This document shows, in pieces, positions 49,127 to 51,921 of a stretch of DNA of 51,921 bases (position 1 is its first letter; the number at the start of each line of letters is the position of its first letter). The translations under genes were made by a program, and so were the position numbers. Below the pieces are notes generated by a model. That model had not been told where the DNA came from. It did not search any database and worked only from the letters and a program-made list of their open reading frames with translations. The DNA is from Spirochaetaceae bacterium. Its GTDB lineage: Bacteria > Spirochaetota > Spirochaetia > SZUA-6 > Bin103. Location of the stretch: the NCBI GenBank assembly GCA_028821475.1, contig JAPPGB010000146.1:230-52150 (forward strand). Direction: 5' to 3'.

Positions 49127-50929
49127 ATGCAGAGGACGGAACGAGTCGGGCAGCGGGTGTCGAGCCTGTTCGGCAGCACGCTGCGCCACACCCCCGCCGA
49201 GGCGGACCTGGAGTCGCACGCCCTGTTGCTGCGCGCCGGCTACGTGCGCCAGTTGGCCGCGGGCATCTTCTCGCTGCTGCCGCTCGGCTGGCGGGCACTG
49301 CGCAAGATCGAGCAGATCCTGCGCGAGGAGATGGACCGCATCGGCGGCCAGGAGCTGTCGTTGCCGGTGGTGCATCCCGCCGACCTGTGGCAGGCCACCG
49401 GGCGCTGGCAGCAGATCGACGCCACCCTGGCGCGGTTTCGCGATCGCCGTGAGCGCGACCTGGTGCTGGCCATGACCCACGAGGAGGCGGTGGCGTTCCA
49501 CGCGGCTGCCGAGATCACCTCCTACCGGCAGCTCCCGGCGCTGGTGTACCAGGTGCAGACCAAGTTCCGCGACGAGCTGCGCCCGCGCGGCGGGCTGATC
49601 CGGGTGCGCGAGTTCCGGATGAAGGACTCCTACTCGTTGGACCGCGACCAGGCCGGACTCGAGCGCCAGTACCGCGCCCACTACGAGGCCTACGGACGCA
49701 TCGGCCGGCGGGTCGGCGTGCCGCTTACCGCGGTGCGCAGCGACACCGGCATGATGGGCGGCGCGGTCGCGCACGAGTTCATGTACCTCACCTCCGCCGG
49801 CGAGGACAGTCTCGCGCTGTGCGGTCAGTGCGGTTACGCCGCCAACCGCGACGTGGCCGAGTTCGCGCTCGAACCGGCAGCCGGCGAGCAGGCGGCGTTG
49901 GAGGAGGTGCACACCCCCGGCACCGCCACCATCGACGACCTGGCCGCCTGCCTGGGCATCGCGCCGCGGCAGACGGCCAAGATGGTGTTCTACGCCGCCG
50001 CCGCGACCGATGCGGGCGGAGCCGGTCATGCGTCCGGGAGCGGCGCAGAGAGAGTTGCGGTGGTGGCGGCAATCGTGCGCGGCGACCTGGAGGTCAACCC
50101 GATCCAGGTGCAGCACCTGGCCGGTGTGGGGGAGTTGCGCCCCGCGCACGAGGACGAGATCGCCGCCACCGGCATGGTGCCGGGGTTCGCGTCGCCGGTA
50201 GGCATCGATCCGGGAGCGGCGATCTTCGTGGTGGACCGCCAGGTGGCGGAGAGCGCCAACCTGGTGATGGGCGCCAACCGCGCCGACTTTCACCTGCGCA
50301 ACGTGTGCTGCGGGCGCGACTACCAGCCGACGGTGGTGGGCCCGGTGGCCGCCGCCTTCGACGGCGCGCCGTGCGCCGCCTGCGGCAGTCCGCTACGGCT
50401 CGCCCGCGGCGTCGAGGTGGGCAACATATTCCAGCTCGGCACCCGCTACGCCGAAGCGCTGGAAGCGCGCTTCACCGACGAGGCGGGCAGCGCGCACCCC
50501 ATCGTGATGGGTTCCTACGGCATCGGCCTGGAGCGGCTGCTGGCCTGCGTTGCCGAGGAGCACCGCGACGAGCACGGCCTGGTACTGCCGGTGTCGGTAG
50601 CACCGTACCAGGTCGCCCTGGTCGCCCTGGCACGCAAGGAGGAGACCTGGCAGGCGGCCGAGCGCGTGTTCGCCGACCTGGTGGCCGCCGGCATCGAGGT
50701 GCTGTACGACGACCGCCCCGACCTGAGCGCCGGCGTCAAGTTCAACGACGCCGACCTGCGCGGCCTGCCGCTGCGGGTGGTGATCGGCGAGCGCTCCCTG
50801 GCGGCCGGCGGCGCCGAGCTGTCCCACCGCGGCGAACGCGACCGCCGCACCATCCCCCTGCACGCCCTCCCCGCCACGCTGCATGAAGAAATCACCGCGC
50901 TACGCGCATCCTTCACCGTTGCGCCATAG
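49127..50929 (+). CDS. proS: Prolyl-tRNA synthetase (bacterial ProS)
   Basis: 600 residues, class II synthetase of the bacterial type with an editing insertion. LLRAGYVRQLAAGIFSLLPLGWRALRKIEQILREEMDRIGGQELSLP is the N-terminal catalytic part with motif 1, MTHEEAVAF and RDELRPRGGLIRVREFRMKDSYSLD motif 2, and VMGSYGIGLERLLACVAEEHRDEHGLVLPVSVAPYQVALVAL motif 3 plus the start of the anticodon domain. Between residues about 225 and 390 is the YbaK-like cis-editing domain (TIDDLAACLGIAPRQTAKMVFY..) that deacylates Ala-tRNA-Pro. The start is ATG 49127 with AAGGA nine bases upstream. It ends with ITALRASFTVAP. Confidence 0.97.
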   Translation: MQRTERVGQRVSSLFGSTLRHTPAEADLESHALLLRAGYVRQLAAGIFSLLPLGWRALRKIEQILREEMDRIGGQELSLPVVHPADLWQATGRWQQIDATLARFRDRRERDLVLAMTHEEAVAFHAAAEITSYRQLPALVYQVQTKFRDELRPRGGLIRVREFRMKDSYSLDRDQAGLERQYRAHYEAYGRIGRRVGVPLTAVRSDTGMMGGAVAHEFMYLTSAGEDSLALCGQCGYAANRDVAEFALEPAAGEQAALEEVHTPGTATIDDLAACLGIAPRQTAKMVFYAAAATDAGGAGHASGSGAERVAVVAAIVRGDLEVNPIQVQHLAGVGELRPAHEDEIAATGMVPGFASPVGIDPGAAIFVVDRQVAESANLVMGANRADFHLRNVCCGRDYQPTVVGPVAAAFDGAPCAACGSPLRLARGVEVGNIFQLGTRYAEALEARFTDEAGSAHPIVMGSYGIGLERLLACVAEEHRDEHGLVLPVSVAPYQVALVALARKEETWQAAERVFADLVAAGIEVLYDDRPDLSAGVKFNDADLRGLPLRVVIGERSLAAGGAELSHRGERDRRTIPLHALPATLHEEITALRASFTVAP

Positions 50930-51040
50930 CATGCCCGAGCGCTTCCCGAGCGCTTGAATTAGACTTGACTTGACCCGTCAGCAGGAACCGCAGGAATCCC
51001 GCCATATTGTCCTTCGTTGGGGATCGGAAACAAGCCCCGA

Positions 51041-51067
51041 CCGCAACGGCGGCACTGGCCGTTACGG
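51041..51067. terminator. Hairpin between proS and brnT
   Basis: CCGCAACGGC (51041-51050) pairs with GCCGTTACGG (51058-51067) at nine of ten positions around a seven-base loop. A GTTGGGG/CCCCGAC pair of arms lies just upstream. No U-run follows, so a factor-independent terminator is not certain. It lies after proS and before the AT-rich brnT promoter, where a stop for proS transcription would be useful. Confidence 0.45.
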
Positions 51068-51076
51068 TCCTGAAAT

Positions 51077-51111
51077 GTATATAATTTCTTACTCTTAAAC
51101 TACTTATATAC
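51077..51111. promoter_or_regulatory. brnTA promoter with inverted repeat
   Basis: TATAAT at 51080-51085 is embedded in GTATATAA (51077-51084), which is the perfect inverse of TTATATAC (51104-51111), with 19 bases between. This AT-rich block stands out in a GC-rich region and lies 52 bases before brnT. BrnA antitoxins bind operator repeats and repress their own operon, so this is the likely control site. No clear -35 is seen. Confidence 0.6.
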
Positions 51112-51163
51112 CTTAGAGATCAGAGTCGCTCCAGGATCCTGCAAGCAAGAGCGAGGAATCCGA

Positions 51164-51460
51164 ATGCCACTGACGTATGAATGGGATGCTGCGAAGCGGC
51201 GGTCCAATATTGCCAAGCACGCCGGGATCGACCTCGTATTGGTCAAGAACCTTGAGTGGTCTACCGCCCAGACCGTAAGGAGTGACCGCGCTGGCGAAGT
51301 GCGCTATAGTTCCATTGGGTACATTGGGCCTCGGCTCCACGTAGTGATTTACACGGTTCGTGACGGTGCGAGGCGTATCATCAGCCTCCGCAAGGCGAAC
51401 AAGCGGGAGGAAGCACATTATGCCACCGCTCAAGCCGGACCATATCAGTCCGACGGATGA
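51164..51460 (+). CDS. brnT: BrnT-family toxin (DUF497)
   Basis: 98 residues. LTYEWDAAKRRSNIAKHAGIDLVLV is the conserved BrnT N-terminus, and IGPRLHVVIYTVRDGARRIISLRKANKREEAHYA the strand-and-helix end with the Arg/Lys residues needed for RNA cleavage. BrnT is a RelE-like ribonuclease toxin of type II systems. The antitoxin gene begins inside it at 51420, toxin first as usual for brnTA. Start is ATG 51164; no strong ribosome-binding site but GAGCGAGGAAT lies 8-18 bases upstream. Confidence 0.9.
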   Translation: MPLTYEWDAAKRRSNIAKHAGIDLVLVKNLEWSTAQTVRSDRAGEVRYSSIGYIGPRLHVVIYTVRDGARRIISLRKANKREEAHYATAQAGPYQSDG

Positions 51461-51743
51461 CGAGAACGCTGCCATCATCGCCGGCATCGCAGCCGATCCT
51501 GACGCGTTCGAATTGGACGCCGAGTGGTTCAGGAATGCACGTCCTGCCATTGAAGTCGATCCCGATCTAGCGGCGCACCTCCGCGACGGGAGTGACAGTC
51601 CGAGGCCTGGGCGGAGGGAGCGCATCACGATCGTCCTGGATGCCGACATTGCGCAGCATTTCCGCTCCACCGGGAGCGGCTGGCAGGTTCGGCTGAACGA
51701 AACACTGCGTCGTGCCGTGTTCGGCACCGGCAGTCGAGGATAA
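51420..51743 (+). CDS. brnA: BrnA-family antitoxin (DUF4415)
   Basis: 107 residues starting within brnT at ATG 51420, with GGGAGGAAG eight bases before the start. The C-terminal RRERITIVLDADIAQHFRSTGSGWQVRLNETLRRAVFG is the ribbon-helix-helix DNA-binding segment of BrnA antitoxins (I-x-L-D-x-D..F..G-x-G-W-Q..N..L). The acidic N-terminal half (DDENAAIIAGIAADPDAFELDAEWF) wraps the toxin. Downstream bases to the window end contain no supported gene except a possible start at 51916. Confidence 0.9.
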   Translation: MPPLKPDHISPTDDENAAIIAGIAADPDAFELDAEWFRNARPAIEVDPDLAAHLRDGSDSPRPGRRERITIVLDADIAQHFRSTGSGWQVRLNETLRRAVFGTGSRG

Positions 51744-51921
51744 ATCCTGCAAGGGGTCGCTGGCTAGTTCCAGGACTATCCCACGCTACGAAACCGCGGT
51801 CTGTCACGCACCGCCTCGTCGCCGCCTCATCGATGCTGGCGACCTGCACCTGATCCGCGGTTCTCCTGCCACGATTCACGTGAGCCGGTACGGTCACTCC
51901 GTGACAGGGAAGACGATGAAA
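51744..51921. other. Window end, possible start of a further gene
   Basis: No supported gene in 51744-51900. The last bases read AGGGAAGACGATGAAA, an ATG with a ribosome-binding-site-like AGGGAAG seven bases upstream, so another plus-strand gene may begin at 51916 and run off the window. Confidence 0.3.

Noticed and set aside
1-51921. tRNA and rRNA genes
   Set aside because: I found no cloverleaf-like intergenic stretch with a T-loop GGTTCGAAT-type sequence; a tRNAscan run would be needed to exclude them fully.

Overview
The window is a GC-rich bacterial chromosome segment with dense, strand-mixed gene order and no rRNA or tRNA gene that I can see. The best clue to the host is the pair of oligopeptide-type binding proteins whose mature N-termini run ATGADEGSTAAAA and AGEEGTAAAAA with no lipobox cysteine, a style common in high-GC free-living or symbiotic spirochaetes. 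The short, coiled-coil-free valyl-tRNA synthetase with PTERRVQN is compatible with that, but so are other phyla. Many phytanoyl-CoA-dioxygenase-like (PhyH) enzymes, sulfatase, amidohydrolase, UnbV/FG-GAP and Uma2 genes suggest an environmental or host-associated heterotroph. I treat the taxonomic placement as a guess.

Layout. 1-3516: purN (cut by the left edge) and valS. 3571-5774: a secreted sensor-like protein, a small protein translationally coupled to PhyH-1, and a VOC protein. 6012-9634: sulfatase, a Uma2 nuclease with an (AEGH)n tail, an amidohydrolase. 9847-12866: PhyH-2, a membrane-protein/winged-helix operon under a palindromic operator, PhyH-3. 12897-14610: a VapBC45-like toxin-antitoxin pair and a GNAT acetyltransferase. 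14875-18346: a solitary molybdenum hydroxylase large subunit and a second Uma2 protein with a heptad tail. 18459-25769: ABC importer cluster A (binding protein, two permeases, aldo/keto reductase, beta-propeller) and a UnbV/FG-GAP protein. 26047-29704: an AAA/OLD-like ATPase with a TOPRIM-like partner, then an AAA_14/DUF4143 ATPase. 29792-39273: an eight-gene minus-strand operon (ABC cluster B plus SDR, Old Yellow Enzyme-like reductase, ThuA, PEP-hydrolase-family and Tm-1-like proteins), divergent from an AraC regulator (39492-40412). 40402-48754: a decayed sugar permease, PhyH-4, a second copy of the AAA ATPase without partner, a TmrB-like gene broken by an amber codon, PhyH-5, a lipoprotein, a secreted pentapeptide protein, an SDR, and PhyH-6 fused to HEAT repeats. 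49127-51743: proS and a brnTA toxin-antitoxin operon.

How the parts relate. Housekeeping genes (purN, valS, proS) lie at the two ends and accessory material fills the middle. Both ABC clusters encode binding protein plus two permeases but no ATPase, so they must borrow ATPases encoded elsewhere; each is followed by oxidoreductases and carbohydrate-type proteins, suggesting uptake and catabolism of small oxygenated compounds. Defence or addiction-type genes are frequent: two OLD-like ATPases (one with a TOPRIM-like partner), AAA_14/DUF4143, VapBC45-like, BrnTA and two Uma2 proteins. The ATPase/TOPRIM pair and its partnerless paralogue 14 kb away are the best candidate for an undescribed system; the PhyH-HEAT fusion and the AraC-linked eight-gene catabolic operon are the next most interesting.
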